Below are positions 40,950-50,457 of a DNA stretch of 64,000 bases, one piece after another. Position 1 is the stretch's first letter. Every line of letters starts with the position of its first letter. The notes under the pieces were generated by a model, which saw only the letters and a list, made by a program, of their open reading frames with translations, ran no database searches and was not told the DNA's origin. The stretch is from Clavibacter phaseoli (lineage in GTDB: Bacteria > Actinomycetota > Actinomycetes > Actinomycetales > Microbacteriaceae): assembly GCF_021922925.1 (NCBI RefSeq), contig NZ_CP040786.1, positions 124,001-188,000 of the forward strand, given 5' to 3'. Made by a program: the position numbers and the translations under genes.

Positions 40950-42047
40950 CTACTTGATCGACTCGACCGCGGTCTTGACCTGCGCGGCGACCGTGTCGGA
41001 CAGCGGCGCGGCGCCGGCCTTATCGGCGGCGACCTGCTGGCCCTCGGTGCTGGTCACGTAGCCGAGGTAGGCCTTGACGAGCTCGCCGACGGCCGGGTCC
41101 TTGTACTCCTGGCAGGCGATGAGGTAGCTGACGAGGACGATCGGGTACACGCCGGACTCGGTGGTGGAGTAGTCGAGGTCGAAGACGACGTCGTTCGCCT
41201 CGCGGCCCTCGGCCTCGGGCGACGCCTCGACGACGGCCGCGGCGGCCTCCGGCGAGAAGCCGACGAACTCGTCGCCGACCTTGATCTTCGCGACGCCCAG
41301 GTCGCCCGCCTTGGACGCGTCGGCGTAGCCGATGATGTTCGTGCCGCCGGTGATGGCGTCGACGACGCCGGACGTGCCCTGGGCCGCCTCGCCGCCCTGG
41401 TAGGGCCAGACGCCCGCGGGCGTGGCGTCCCAGACGTCCTTCGCCGTGGTGTTGAGGTACTTGGCGAAGTTCTCGGTGGTGCCCGAGTCGTCCGAGCGGT
41501 GCACGGCGGTGATGCCGGCGTCGGGCATCGTGGCGTCGGGGTTGAGCGCGACGATGGCCGGGTCGTTCCACTTCGTGATGGTGCCCTTGAAGATGCCCGC
41601 GGCGGTGGCGGCGTCGAGGTGCAGCTCCGTCACGCCGTCGATCTTGAACATGAGGGCGATGGGGGAGATGTAGGCCGGGATGTCGATCGGCTTGACGCCG
41701 TCGGCGCACTGGCCGAACGTGCCCGTGAGCTCGTCGGTCTTGAGCGCGCGGTCGGAGCCGGCGAAGTTCGCGTTCTGGCCGCCGGCCATGAACGCCTCGC
41801 GCCCGGCGCCGGATCCCTCGCCGGCGTAGCTGACGGTGACGTCGGGGTTGGCGGTCTGGAACGCGGCGCTCCAGGCCTCCTGCGCGGAGCCCTGCGAGGT
41901 GGCGCCGATGCCGTTGAGCGAGCCGGACAGGGTGGACGCCGAGGCGTCGCCCCCCTCGGCGGGCGCCTCGTTGGCGGCGCAGGAGGAGAGGGCGATGGCG
42001 GTGACGGCGGCGAGCGCTGCTGCGCTGCCGAGACGCGAGATCTTCAC
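40950..42047 (-). CDS. pstS: Phosphate-binding lipoprotein PstS
   Basis: The extracytoplasmic phosphate receptor of the Pst importer, 365 residues. The lipobox LSSC lies at about residues 19-22 after a short signal (KISRLGSAAALAAVTAIA), so it is anchored by a lipid. Phosphate-loop motifs are recognisable: SLNGIGATSQGS near the N-terminus of the mature protein, FAGSDRALK and RSDDSGTTENFAKYL. The GTG at 42047 was chosen because GGAAGG lies nine bases before it and because the longer frame has no leader. A PHO box lies about 100 bases upstream. Confidence 0.96.
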   Translation of the reverse strand: MKISRLGSAAALAAVTAIALSSCAANEAPAEGGDASASTLSGSLNGIGATSQGSAQEAWSAAFQTANPDVTVSYAGEGSGAGREAFMAGGQNANFAGSDRALKTDELTGTFGQCADGVKPIDIPAYISPIALMFKIDGVTELHLDAATAAGIFKGTITKWNDPAIVALNPDATMPDAGITAVHRSDDSGTTENFAKYLNTTAKDVWDATPAGVWPYQGGEAAQGTSGVVDAITGGTNIIGYADASKAGDLGVAKIKVGDEFVGFSPEAAAAVVEASPEAEGREANDVVFDLDYSTTESGVYPIVLVSYLIACQEYKDPAVGELVKAYLGYVTSTEGQQVAADKAGAAPLSDTVAAQVKTAVESIK

Positions 42048-42138
42048 GTGATGGAGCCTTCCGGGTATTTCGTGCTGTGAGGGGGCAGGTGCACGCCCCT
42101 CGAAGAAGCTATGTCGGGCTCTTGACCGGCTCGGCGGA

Positions 42139-42160
42139 TATCGGTGAACGGGAGGTGAAC
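42139..42160 (-). promoter_or_regulatory. PHO box upstream of pstS
   Basis: On the minus strand two 11-nt direct repeat units follow each other, GTTCACCTCCC and GTTCACCGATA. This is the GTTCACC-type box known for PhoP of Streptomyces, here upstream of the pst operon. The likely binder is the RegX3/PhoP-type regulator encoded at 54178. Confidence 0.85.
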
Positions 42161-42248
42161 AGACCACGCGGATCGGCACGGGCTCAGGCGCTCGGGCGCA
42201 CAGTGGTCGGTCGGGCTGCGCGCGGGCCGACAGGAGGCCGCGGCGGCG

Positions 42249-43199
42249 TCAGGCCGACGGCCCGTACGTCTCGACCGCGAGGATCCCGGCCTCCGGATCC
42301 GACGCCGACAGGTGCACCACCGAGAACTCGGCGGGCGACAGCATCCCGGCCCGCGGCATGCGGCTCGCGCGCGGCGTCTCGGTGGCGAGGGCGATCTCGT
42401 GCAGGATCTCCGGCAGCACCGGGCTGTGGCTGCAGAGCACGGCGCTCCGGGCCTTGCGCACGCGCTTCGCGACGGTGGCCCGCACGGATCCGCCGTCGGT
42501 CTCGTACGCGTCCTGGCTGATCCCGGCGTCCTCCTTCACGCGACGGCCGAGGGCCTCGGCGAGGGGCGCGACCGTCTGCAGGCAGCGCTCGGCCGTGCTG
42601 CTCGTGACCACGCGCGGCCCGAACGCCAGCAGCGTCGGCACGATCGACCGCGCCTCGCCCTGTCCGCGCGCGCTGAGCGGCCGGGACGCGTCGGCCCCGT
42701 CCCACTCGTACGGCTGCACGGCGTGGCCGTGGCGCAGCGCGATGAGGGCGAACGACCGGTGCGAGCCCGTCTCCACGAGCCCGGCGAACAGGTCGAGGAT
42801 CTGCACCTCGCCCGGGTAGTCGAGGCGCTTGCGGGCGTTGGGGATCGAGACCCACTCGACGCTCTCGACCTCGTCGTCGGGCTCGAAGCGGCCCGCCTCG
42901 ACCATGGCGTCCGTGGCCTCGGCGGCCCAGTAGCTCACCGACTTCCGGCGACCTCCGGAGATGCCGTACTCGATGGCGCCGAGGGGCACGCCGAGCGCGA
43001 CCCGGAGGCCGGTCTCCTCGTGCACCTCGCGGACGGCGGTCTGCGGGAGAGTCTCGCCGGGATCCACCTTGCCCTTGGGCAGGGAGGTGTCGCGGCGGCG
43101 CGTGCGGTGGATGATGAGCACCCGGATCCGGCCCTCGACCACGTGCCAGACGACGGCGCCTGCGGCGAAGACGGAGGGGGAGGGGGGCACGTCCCCCAC
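42249..43199 (-). CDS. mutT1: Nudix hydrolase fused to histidine phosphatase domain, MutT1-like
   Basis: A two-domain protein of 316 residues. The N-terminal Nudix domain carries the box GKVDPGETLPQTAVREVHEE followed by TG (about residues 44-65). The C-terminal domain is a phosphoglycerate-mutase-type histidine phosphatase with LRHGHAV in place of RHG and a second His in CSHSPVLPE. This fusion matches mycobacterial MutT1, which acts on 8-oxo-dGTP and dinucleoside polyphosphates and also lies beside ppk. The start is GTG 43199 or GTG 43190. It lies 62 bases after ppk on the same strand. Confidence 0.9.
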   Translation of the reverse strand: MGDVPPSPSVFAAGAVVWHVVEGRIRVLIIHRTRRRDTSLPKGKVDPGETLPQTAVREVHEETGLRVALGVPLGAIEYGISGGRRKSVSYWAAEATDAMVEAGRFEPDDEVESVEWVSIPNARKRLDYPGEVQILDLFAGLVETGSHRSFALIALRHGHAVQPYEWDGADASRPLSARGQGEARSIVPTLLAFGPRVVTSSTAERCLQTVAPLAEALGRRVKEDAGISQDAYETDGGSVRATVAKRVRKARSAVLCSHSPVLPEILHEIALATETPRASRMPRAGMLSPAEFSVVHLSASDPEAGILAVETYGPSA

Positions 43200-43217
43200 G
43201 CTAGCGGGGTCGGCGCC

Positions 43218-43262
43218 CAACGGAGCCGCGCCCAGCGGAGCCGCGCCCAGCGGAGCAGCGCT
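43218..43262. repeat. 15-bp tandem repeat between ppk and mutT1
   Basis: Three copies of a unit like CAGCGGAGCCGCGCC (43218-43232, 43233-43247, 43248-43262), with a partial fourth continuing into the 3' end of ppk. The ppk stop codon begins at the last base of the third copy. Copies one and two differ at a single base, so the array is probably young. Confidence 0.75.
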
Positions 43263-45442
43263 CAGCGGAGCACGCGCCGCTTGCGCTTGGCCACGATGCC
43301 CATCACCGCGGTCTGCAGGTCCTCCAGCGTGGTGCCGTCGGCGCCCTTGTTGCGGCGCGTCCACTCGCCGTCGGAGTCGAGGACCCAGGCGGAGGTGGTG
43401 TCGGCCATGGCGCGGTCGAACAGGTCCTCGATCTCCTGCAGGTGCGCGGGATCGACGAGGCGCACCAGGGCCTCGACGCGGCGGTCGAGGTTGCGGTGCA
43501 TCATGTCGGCGCTGCCGATGTAGGTGGCCTGGTCGCCGTCGTTGACGAACGAGAACACGCGGCTGTGCTCGAGGTAGCGGCCGAGGATCGACCGCACCTC
43601 GATGTTCTCGCTGAGCCCCGGCTGCCCCGGCGTGAGCGAGCAGATGCCGCGCACCCAGACCTGCACCGGCACGCCCGCGTTGCTGGCCCGGTACAGCGCG
43701 TCGATGATCTTCTCGTCGACGATGGAGTTGACCTTGATGCGGATGCCGCTCGGCTTGCCGTCGAGCGCGTTCTGCGTCTCCACGGCGATGCGCTTGAGCA
43801 GGCCCTTCCGCAGGTGCAGCGGCGCGACGAGCAGGCGCTTGAACTTCTTCTCGATGCCGTAGCCGGAGAGCTCGTTGAACAGGCGCGTGAGGTCCTTGCC
43901 CACCACGTCGTCCGCGGTGAGGAGCCCGAGGTCCTCGTAGATGCGGCTCGTCTTGGGGTTGTAGTTGCCCGTGCCGATGTGGCTGTAGTGCCGGAGCACC
44001 CCGCCCTTCTCCTGGCGGATGACGAGCGCGAGCTTGCAGTGGGTCTTGAGGCCCGCGACGCCGTAGACCACGTGCACGCCGGCCTTCTCGAGCTTGCGCG
44101 CCCACGTGATGTTGGCCTGCTCGTCGAACCGGGCCTTGATCTCCACCAGCGCGAGCACCTGCTTGCCCGCCTCGGCCGCGTCGATGAGCGCCTCGACGAT
44201 GGGGCTGTCGCCGCTCGTGCGGTAGAGGGTCTGCTTGATGGCGAGCACGTGGGGGTCCGCCGCCGCCTGCTCGAGGAACGCCTGCACGCTCGTGGTGAAC
44301 GACTCGTAGGGGTGGTGCAGCAGGATGTCCTGCTGCGCGATGGAGCGGAAGATGTCGGCGCGCGAGTTGTCCTCGGCCGGCTTCAGCGCGACGGCCGTGG
44401 TGGGCACGTTGTTCGGGTAGTGCAGCGCCGGGCGGTCGAGCTTGGCGAGGTCGAACAGGCCGCCGAGGTCGAGGGGGGACGGCAGCGTGAACACCTCCTG
44501 CTCGGTGATGTCGAGCTCGCGCATGAGGAGGTCGAGCGTGACGGCGTCCATGTCGTCCGAGATCTCGAGGCGGATGGGCGGGCCGAACCGGCGCCGCAGC
44601 AGCTCCTTCTCGAGGGCCTGGATGAGGTTCTCGGTCTCGTCCTCCTCGATCTGCACGTCCTCGTTGCGCGTGACGCGGAAGACGTGGTGCTCGACGATCT
44701 CCATGCCCGGGAACAGCGTCTCGAGCTGGTTCGCGATGAGATCCTCGAGCGCGATGAAGTCGATGGGGCCCGAGCGGGTGTCCGGCGTGAGCGGCATGAA
44801 GCGCGGCAGCATCTGCGGCACCTTGATGCGCGCGAACTCCTGGCGGTTCGTCTTCGGGTTGCGGATGCGCACCGAGAGGTTGAGCGACAGGCCGGAGATG
44901 TAGGGGAACGGGTGCGCCGGATCCACCGCGAGCGGCATGAGCACGGGGAAGACCTGCTCGGAGAACAGCTCGTGCAGGCGGTCCTGCTGCGCCTCGTCGA
45001 GCGAGTCCCAGCGCACGATGCGGATGCCGTGCTCCTCGAGGGCCGGCCGGACGCTGTCGTTGAAGGCGGCCGCGTGACGCACCTGGAGCCGGTACGCGGT
45101 CTCGTTGATGGCGGAGAGCACCTCGGCGGGGGTGCGGCCGATGTTGGTGGGGACGGCGAGGCCCGTCGCGATGCGGCGCTTGAGGCCGGCGACGCGCACC
45201 ATGAAGAACTCGTCGAGGTTGCTCGCGAAGATGGCGAGGAAGTTGGCGCGCTCGAGGACCGGCAGCTCCGGGTCCTCGGCGAGCTCCAGCACGCGGCGGT
45301 TGAAGGCCAGCCAGCTCAGCTCGCGGTCGAGGAAGCGCCCCTCGGGGAGGGTCCCGTCGTCCTCCAGGATCTCGTCCTCGTCGAAGTCGTCCAGGGATTC
45401 GGCGACCGCCTTCGCATCGCCGATGTACGTCTCGCTGTCCAT
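43262..45442 (-). CDS. ppk: Polyphosphate kinase
   Basis: It reversibly makes inorganic polyphosphate from ATP. The 726-residue PPK1 protein has the N-terminal domain ([38 protein letters not shown]), the head domain and two C-terminal phospholipase-D-like domains. The phosphorylated His is expected at residue 488 in [19 protein letters not shown] and [12 protein letters not shown] are also conserved. A PHO box lies about 45 bases before the start, linking polyphosphate storage to phosphate sensing. The stop lies in a 15-bp tandem repeat. Confidence 0.97.
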   Translation of the reverse strand: MDSETYIGDAKAVAESLDDFDEDEILEDDGTLPEGRFLDRELSWLAFNRRVLELAEDPELPVLERANFLAIFASNLDEFFMVRVAGLKRRIATGLAVPTNIGRTPAEVLSAINETAYRLQVRHAAAFNDSVRPALEEHGIRIVRWDSLDEAQQDRLHELFSEQVFPVLMPLAVDPAHPFPYISGLSLNLSVRIRNPKTNRQEFARIKVPQMLPRFMPLTPDTRSGPIDFIALEDLIANQLETLFPGMEIVEHHVFRVTRNEDVQIEEDETENLIQALEKELLRRRFGPPIRLEISDDMDAVTLDLLMRELDITEQEVFTLPSPLDLGGLFDLAKLDRPALHYPNNVPTTAVALKPAEDNSRADIFRSIAQQDILLHHPYESFTTSVQAFLEQAAADPHVLAIKQTLYRTSGDSPIVEALIDAAEAGKQVLALVEIKARFDEQANITWARKLEKAGVHVVYGVAGLKTHCKLALVIRQEKGGVLRHYSHIGTGNYNPKTSRIYEDLGLLTADDVVGKDLTRLFNELSGYGIEKKFKRLLVAPLHLRKGLLKRIAVETQNALDGKPSGIRIKVNSIVDEKIIDALYRASNAGVPVQVWVRGICSLTPGQPGLSENIEVRSILGRYLEHSRVFSFVNDGDQATYIGSADMMHRNLDRRVEALVRLVDPAHLQEIEDLFDRAMADTTSAWVLDSDGEWTRRNKGADGTTLEDLQTAVMGIVAKRKRRVLR

Positions 45443-45484
45443 CCGCCCATCATGGCATCGCGGTGCGCGCTCCGGACTCCGGCA

Positions 45485-45506
45485 GGTGAACGCACGGTGA
45501 ACCGCA
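45485..45506 (-). promoter_or_regulatory. PHO box upstream of ppk
   Basis: On the minus strand two GTTCACC units are spaced exactly 11 nt apart (starting at 45502 and 45491, reading towards ppk), about 45 bases before the ppk start. This is as good a match to the PhoP direct repeat as the pstS box. Confidence 0.82.
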
Positions 45507-45535
45507 TCGGGGGCGCGCCGGGGGAGGCGCGGGGA

Positions 45536-46456
45536 TCAGGCGCTGCGGTACTGGACGTCGAGTGCGGCGTCGCGGAAGGCGGCCCTGCGGTACAGCGCGA
45601 GGGCGGGCGCGTTGTCCGCCTCGACGTAGAGGTCGACCTCCTCGAGGCCGCGCGCGGCGAGCAGGTCGAGGCCGGCGGCGAGGAGCGCGGATCCGAGCCC
45701 GCGGGCCGCGCGGTCCGGGTCCACTCCCAGCACGTAGACCTCCGCCTCGCCGTCCTCCGCCTTGAGCCAGTGGAAGCCGGCCAGCCGGCCGTCCGCGTCG
45801 CGGGCGAGGAGCAGCAGGGAGGCGTCGAACCAGGGCTCGGCGACGCGGTCGTCGAGGTCGCCGCGCGTCATGCGGCCCTGCTCGGGGTGGCTGGCGAAGG
45901 CGCGCGCGTTGAGCGCGACCCAGTCGTCGGCGTCCTCCGCCGTGAAGGAGGAGAGCGCGAGGCCCGCGGGCATCGGGCGCTCGCCGAGGCCGGCGCGCGC
46001 CTCCGCGACCGACGCGCGCAGCTGCAGGAGCTCGCGGGCCCGGTCGAGCCCGGTCGCGGCGGCGAGGCCACGCGCGCCCGGGTGGTCACCGTGCGCCCAG
46101 ACGGAGACGGGGGATCCCGCGGCCTCCGCGAGCACGGCGTCGAGGAGCGCGCGGCCGACGCCCCGGCCGCGGTGGGTCGGATCCACGACGAGCTCGGCCT
46201 CGATCCCGGCGTCCCCGCGCGCGACGACGGCTGCGCCGACGGGGCGGTCGTCCGTCCCCGGCGCGGCGAGGAGGGCGGGTCCGCCGTCGGCGCCGAGCGT
46301 GAGGCGGGTCTGCTCGTTGAACGGGCCGACGCCGTCGGCCTCGCGGGCCAGGTCGCCGAGCGCGAGGACGCCGCGGACGGCGTCGGGGGTCGGGTCGACG
46401 CGGGCGACGCGCGGGGCGTCAGGCGCCGGGGTCGGCGGGGGCGGGAACGCGCTCAC
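45536..46456 (-). CDS. mshD: Mycothiol synthase
   Basis: It acetylates Cys-GlcN-Ins in the last step of mycothiol synthesis. The 306-residue protein has two GNAT domains: an N-terminal one with [19 protein letters not shown] and a C-terminal one with [20 protein letters not shown], ending [16 protein letters not shown]. The start is GTG at 46456 with GGAGG just upstream, overlapping the end of glnR by 38 bases. The glnR-mshD order is the same as in mycobacteria. Presence of mshD supports an actinobacterial host. Confidence 0.95.
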   Translation of the reverse strand: MSAFPPPPTPAPDAPRVARVDPTPDAVRGVLALGDLAREADGVGPFNEQTRLTLGADGGPALLAAPGTDDRPVGAAVVARGDAGIEAELVVDPTHRGRGVGRALLDAVLAEAAGSPVSVWAHGDHPGARGLAAATGLDRARELLQLRASVAEARAGLGERPMPAGLALSSFTAEDADDWVALNARAFASHPEQGRMTRGDLDDRVAEPWFDASLLLLARDADGRLAGFHWLKAEDGEAEVYVLGVDPDRAARGLGSALLAAGLDLLAARGLEEVDLYVEADNAPALALYRRAAFRDAALDVQYRSA

Positions 46457-47117
46457 TGTCCTCCTCGTAGACGTTGAAGCGGTAGCCGACGTTGCGCACC
46501 GTGCCGATGAGCGACTCGAGGTCGCCGAGCTTCGCGCGCAGGCGCCGCACGTGCACGTCGACCGTGCGCGTGCCGCCGAAGTAGTCGTAGCCCCACACCT
46601 CGCTGAGCAGCTGCTCGCGCGTGAAGACCCGCGACGGATGGCTCGCGAAGAAGCGGAGCAGCTCGAACTCCTTGAACGTGAGGTCGAGGGGCTTGCCGTG
46701 CACCTTGGCCGAGTAGCTGGCCTCGTCGATGACGACGCCGGACGCCTGGATCTTGCTGCCCGTGTGCTCCAGCGCCGCGCGGCCGATGACGAGGCGCACG
46801 CGCGCGTCGACCTCGGCGGGGCCGGCGGAGTCGAGGATCACGTCGGTGGCGCCCCAGTCCGCGCTGACCGCGGTGAGGCCGCCCTCGGTGAGCACGAGGA
46901 TGAGCGGCGTGCCGCCGCCCGTGGTCGTGAGGATCTTGCAGAGCGACTTCGCGCTGGCGAGGTCGCGTCGGGCGTCGACGAGCACGAGGTCGGCCGCGGG
47001 GGCGTTCACCAGGCTCGACGCATCCGCCTGGATGTGCCGGGTGCGGTGGCTGAGGAGCCCGAGTGCCGGGAGCACGTCGGTGTCCGCGGACGAGGTCAGG
47101 ATCAACAGCTGGGCCAC
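46419..47117 (-). CDS. glnR: Orphan OmpR-type regulator GlnR
   Basis: A 232-residue global regulator of nitrogen assimilation with no partner kinase nearby. The receiver domain ([31 protein letters not shown]) keeps an Asp at the phospho-site position but lacks the usual acidic pocket at its N-terminus, as in known GlnR proteins. The C-terminal winged helix ([20 protein letters not shown] and [18 protein letters not shown]) is intact. The GTG at 47117 was chosen because GGAGG lies six bases before it. The position just before mshD is conserved among actinobacteria. Confidence 0.88.
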   Translation of the reverse strand: MAQLLILTSSADTDVLPALGLLSHRTRHIQADASSLVNAPAADLVLVDARRDLASAKSLCKILTTTGGGTPLILVLTEGGLTAVSADWGATDVILDSAGPAEVDARVRLVIGRAALEHTGSKIQASGVVIDEASYSAKVHGKPLDLTFKEFELLRFFASHPSRVFTREQLLSEVWGYDYFGGTRTVDVHVRRLRAKLGDLESLIGTVRNVGYRFNVYEEDSERVPAPADPGA

Positions 47118-47170
47118 AGGGATCCTCCATGGATGAATTCCCCCCATGATACGTGGGGCAGGATTGCAGG

Positions 47171-47437
47171 GTGACCTCCCCCTTGCGCAGCCTCGTCCCC
47201 GTCTGGCTGGCCGCCGCCGTCGGCGCGGTCGTGGTGGCGGTCGCGGTCGGTCCCGACGCGGCCCCGCGGTGGTTCCCGCTCGTGCTCGCCACGTGCGTCA
47301 TCGCGACCTTCGTGATCCAGCTGGCGCTGCCCCGCAAGACCGGCTTCGTGGACCGCGCCGTCGGCAGCGTGGTCGGCGCCGTCCTCGTGCTCGCCGCAGC
47401 CACGGCCGTCGTGCTGCTGGTGCCGATCGCCGCCTAG
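47171..47437 (+). CDS. Small membrane protein, 88 residues
   Basis: The protein has three hydrophobic helices ([57 protein letters not shown]) and little else. The family is not recognised with certainty. The GTG at 47171 follows AGGA by eight bases. It is the first of several plus-strand genes running to the FUSC-like transporter gene and is divergent from glnR. Confidence 0.7.
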   Translation: MTSPLRSLVPVWLAAAVGAVVVAVAVGPDAAPRWFPLVLATCVIATFVIQLALPRKTGFVDRAVGSVVGAVLVLAAATAVVLLVPIAA

Positions 47438-47480
47438 CCCGCCCGGTCGGATCCGGCCGCCCGTGGGGTAGATTGAGGCC

Positions 47481-47597
47481 ATGTCGTCGCTGCTTGCTCT
47501 GGAACTCTTCTTCACCGGACTGCTGGTCCTGGCGAGCCTCTCCATCGGCTGGGTGTCGCTCGTCGTGGTCTACAACCTCTTCCGCGGCCAGCGCTGA
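47481..47597 (+). CDS. Small single-TM protein, 38 residues
   Basis: The frame MSSLLALELFFTGLLVLASL continues to VVVYNLFRGQR and stops at TGA. A single membrane helix spans most of it. It starts at ATG after TTGAGG and has good third-position GC; its location only 11 bases before the next gene supports a real small protein. Function unknown. Confidence 0.6.
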   Translation: MSSLLALELFFTGLLVLASLSIGWVSLVVVYNLFRGQR

Positions 47598-47608
47598 CCG
47601 CGCGCCGC

Positions 47609-48208
47609 ATGATCGAGATCCCGACCGGCCTCCCCGCCGAGCTCGTCCCGCTGTCCTGGCTCCTCGGCGTCTGGGAGGGCTCGGGCGTCGTCGAGTACGC
47701 GATCGGCGACGAGGTCGTCCGCCGCGAGTTCGGCCAGCGCATCAGCTTCAGCCACGACGGCCTGCCGCACCTCAACTACTCCTCGTACGCCTGGGTCGAG
47801 GGTGACGACGGGCCCGTCCCCTTCGTCACCGAGACCGGCTACTGGCGGCTGCGACGCCGCGTCACCGACGGCGACCCGGGCCCGGCGATGCTGCCGCCCA
47901 CCGGGGAGCGTCCCTTCACGACGGCCGACGAGGTCGAGACGCTGCGCAACGCCGACGGCGGATTCGACGTCGAGGTCGCGCTCGTCCACCCGGGCGGCGT
48001 CAGCGAGCTCTACGTCGGCCAGGTCAAGAGCGCCCGCATCGACCTCGCGACCGACGCGGTGCTGCGCACCGAGGGCGCCAAGGCCTACACGGGCGCGACG
48101 CGGCTCTATGGGCTCGTCGAACGCGACCTGCTGTGGGCGTGGGACATCGCGGCGCTCGGCCAGCCGCTGCGCACGCACGCCTCCGGGCGGGTGTCGCATG
48201 TCGACTGA
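47609..48208 (+). CDS. FABP-like/nitrobindin-type heme-binding protein
   Basis: A 199-residue beta-barrel protein of the DUF1794/THAP4-like family. The signature GVWEGSG (residues about 20-26, GxWxGxG) is typical of nitrobindins, which bind b-type heme and act on NO or peroxynitrite. The remaining barrel strands are visible (LNYSSYAWVEG, ETGYWRLRRR), and the C-terminal LYGLVERDLLWAWD fits the family. The stop lies 11 bases inside ygfZ, so the two are coupled. Confidence 0.85.
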   Translation: MIEIPTGLPAELVPLSWLLGVWEGSGVVEYAIGDEVVRREFGQRISFSHDGLPHLNYSSYAWVEGDDGPVPFVTETGYWRLRRRVTDGDPGPAMLPPTGERPFTTADEVETLRNADGGFDVEVALVHPGGVSELYVGQVKSARIDLATDAVLRTEGAKAYTGATRLYGLVERDLLWAWDIAALGQPLRTHASGRVSHVD

Positions 48209-49352
48209 CCCGGATCCCGCCGTCGACCGCTCGCCCTTCCTCGACCTGCCCGGCGCCGTCGTCGCCGACGGGCCGGACGCCGGGGTGCCCGCGCACCTCG
48301 GGTCCCTCGTGGCCGAGCAGCGCGCGCTCGCCGCGGGCACCGCCGTCGTCGACCTCTCGCACCGCGCCGTCCTGTCCGTCACGGGGGAGGACCGGCTCAC
48401 CTGGCTGGACTCCATCACCAGCCAGTCGATCCGCGGCCTCGCGCCCGGCGACTCGGCCGAGACCCTCTTCCTCGACCAGAACGGCCGCCTCGAGCACGCG
48501 GTCGGGGTCCTCGACGACGGCGTCACCACGTGGCTCCTGCTCGGCGCCGGGGACGCGGGGTCGCTGCTCGCGTACCTGCAGCGCATGCGCTTCATGCTGC
48601 GGGTCGAGCCCGCCGACCGCACGGCCGAGCTCGCCGTGATCGGCACGCTGGGCGAGCCCGACCTCCCCGTCGCAGCCCCCGCGGGCCTCCCGCTCGTCTG
48701 GCGGGACCCGTGGACGCACGTCGTCGCAGGCGGCTACCAGTACGCGGCCGCCGCGCCGCACCCGGGCGAGGGCTGGACCTGGAGCGAGCGCCTCGTGCCG
48801 CGGTCCGAGCTGCCGGGCGTCGTCGCGCGGGCTGCGTCCGGCGACCTGCCCGTCGCGGGCGTCCTCGCGGCCGAGGCGCTGCGGATCGCCGCGTGGCGCC
48901 CGCGCTTCGCCACCGAGGTCGACGACCGCACCATCCCGCACGAGCTCGACTGGCTGCGGAGCGCCGTGCACCTCAGCAAGGGCTGCTACCGCGGCCAGGA
49001 GACGGTCGCCAAGGTCCACAACCTCGGGCGGCCGCCGCGCCGCCTCGTGCTGCTGCAGCTCGACGGATCCGACGCGGTGCTGCCGGGCGCGGGATCCGAG
49101 GTGCGGCTCCCCGCCGCCACCGACGGCACCGCGGGCGAGGTGGTCGGGGCCGTCACGTCGAGCGCGCTGCACCATGAGCTCGGGCCGGTCGCGCTCGCGG
49201 TCGTCCGCCGCAACGTCGATCCCGCCCTCCAGCTCGAGGTCGTCGCCGACGACGTGCGCGTGCAGGCGGCGCAGGACGTCATCGTGCCCACCGACGCCGG
49301 CCGCTCCGCCGACGTCCCCCGCCTGCCCCGGCTCGGTGCGGTCCGCCGCTGA
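48198..49352 (+). CDS. ygfZ: Folate-binding protein YgfZ
   Basis: A GcvT-like tetrahydrofolate-binding protein (384 residues) that supports assembly or repair of certain Fe-S enzymes. The diagnostic motif KGCYRGQE with its Cys is present at about residues 271-278, along with the GcvT-like N-terminal DLSHRAVLSVTGEDRLTWL. The start overlaps the upstream nitrobindin-like gene by 11 bases, and the FUSC-like gene starts inside its last codons. Confidence 0.92.
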   Translation: MSTDPDPAVDRSPFLDLPGAVVADGPDAGVPAHLGSLVAEQRALAAGTAVVDLSHRAVLSVTGEDRLTWLDSITSQSIRGLAPGDSAETLFLDQNGRLEHAVGVLDDGVTTWLLLGAGDAGSLLAYLQRMRFMLRVEPADRTAELAVIGTLGEPDLPVAAPAGLPLVWRDPWTHVVAGGYQYAAAAPHPGEGWTWSERLVPRSELPGVVARAASGDLPVAGVLAAEALRIAAWRPRFATEVDDRTIPHELDWLRSAVHLSKGCYRGQETVAKVHNLGRPPRRLVLLQLDGSDAVLPGAGSEVRLPAATDGTAGEVVGAVTSSALHHELGPVALAVVRRNVDPALQLEVVADDVRVQAAQDVIVPTDAGRSADVPRLPRLGAVRR

Positions 49353-50457
49353 GCGCGCGCGGGAGCGGTCGGCCCGTGCCGCCCGCACCCTGAGGCACCG
49401 GGCGGATCCGCGCGCCGCGCTCCTGCGCCTCTGGGGATCCACGCCCGCCGCCCTGCAGATCGCCGTCGCGGCCACCGGCGGCTGGGCCTTCGCGCACCAC
49501 GTGCTCGGCCACGACACCCCCCTGCTCGCGACGACCGTGACCATCACGAGCCTCGGCTTCGTCCGCGACGCGCGGCCCGTGCGCGTGCTGGAGACCGCGA
49601 TCGGCATGACCGTCGGGATCACGCTCAGCGAGGTGCTGCTGCTCGGCATCGGCCGCGGTGCCTGGCAGCTGTTCGTCATCATCCTGGCGACGCTGCTGGT
49701 GGCGCGGCTCCTGTCGTCGAACGCCGCGTTCGCCGTGGCGGCCGGCGTGCAGGCCGTGCTCGTCGCGCTGCTGCCCGCGCCGCCGGGCGGCGTCTTCGTG
49801 CGCAGCGTCGACGGGCTCGTCGGCGGCGCGGTGGCGCTCCTCGCGACGGCGCTCATCCCGCGGGATCCCCGGCGGCAGGCCCTGCGCGAGGCCCGCCGCG
49901 TGTTCTCCGAGTGCTCCTACGCGCTCGCCTCGCTCGTCACGGCGCTGCGGCTCGGCGACGCGACCGCGGCCGACCGCGCGCTCGACCGGCTCCGGCGCAC
50001 GCAGCCGCTCATCGACGCGTGGAGCGCCGCGGCCGACTCGGCCCTCTCCATCGCGCGCATCTCCCCGTTCCTCCGCCGGCACCTGCCGGAGCTGCGCGCC
50101 CAGCGGCGCGTGCTCGACGGCATGGACCTCGCGGTGCGGAACCTGCGCGTGATCTCGCGCCGCATCGACTTCCTGGTGGTCGACGGCGTCCGGCGGCCGG
50201 TGCTCGCCGAGCTCCTCGCGACCGTCTCGAACGGCGTGAACCTCCTCGGCCAGAGCCTGTCGGATCCGTCGGCCGTGCCGCTCGCCCAGCAGAACCTCGT
50301 GCTCGTGGCCGTGCGGCTGGATCCGCGCGAGCTCATCCCCGGCGCCCCCGTCGGCGAGGTCATGCTCGTCATGCTGCTGCGGCCGCTGCTCGTCGACCTG
50401 CAGGTGGCCGCGGGCGTCGACGCCGCGACCGCGCGCGGGGCGCTGCCGGAGGTCTAG
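49336..50457 (+). CDS. FUSC-like / aromatic acid exporter family membrane protein
   Basis: A 373-residue protein with about six N-terminal TM helices (LQIAVAATGGWAFAHHVLG to VDGLVGGAVALLATALIP) followed by a long helical cytoplasmic part (REARRVFSECSYALASLVTA onward). This matches half-size FUSC/ArAE-type transporters. The GTG start at 49336 lies within the end of ygfZ. The substrate is unknown. The 3' end overlaps the convergent methyltransferase gene by four bases. Confidence 0.78.
   Translation: MRSAAERARERSARAARTLRHRADPRAALLRLWGSTPAALQIAVAATGGWAFAHHVLGHDTPLLATTVTITSLGFVRDARPVRVLETAIGMTVGITLSEVLLLGIGRGAWQLFVIILATLLVARLLSSNAAFAVAAGVQAVLVALLPAPPGGVFVRSVDGLVGGAVALLATALIPRDPRRQALREARRVFSECSYALASLVTALRLGDATAADRALDRLRRTQPLIDAWSAAADSALSIARISPFLRRHLPELRAQRRVLDGMDLAVRNLRVISRRIDFLVVDGVRRPVLAELLATVSNGVNLLGQSLSDPSAVPLAQQNLVLVAVRLDPRELIPGAPVGEVMLVMLLRPLLVDLQVAAGVDAATARGALPEV

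Noticed and set aside
37909..42047. Missing phoU at the end of the pst operon as evidence of gene loss
   Set aside because: phoU is present at 52159-52812 beside senX3-regX3, the usual arrangement in actinobacteria.
43218..43262. CRISPR-like direct repeats
   Set aside because: Units are 15 bp, contiguous and without spacers; no cas genes are present in the window.
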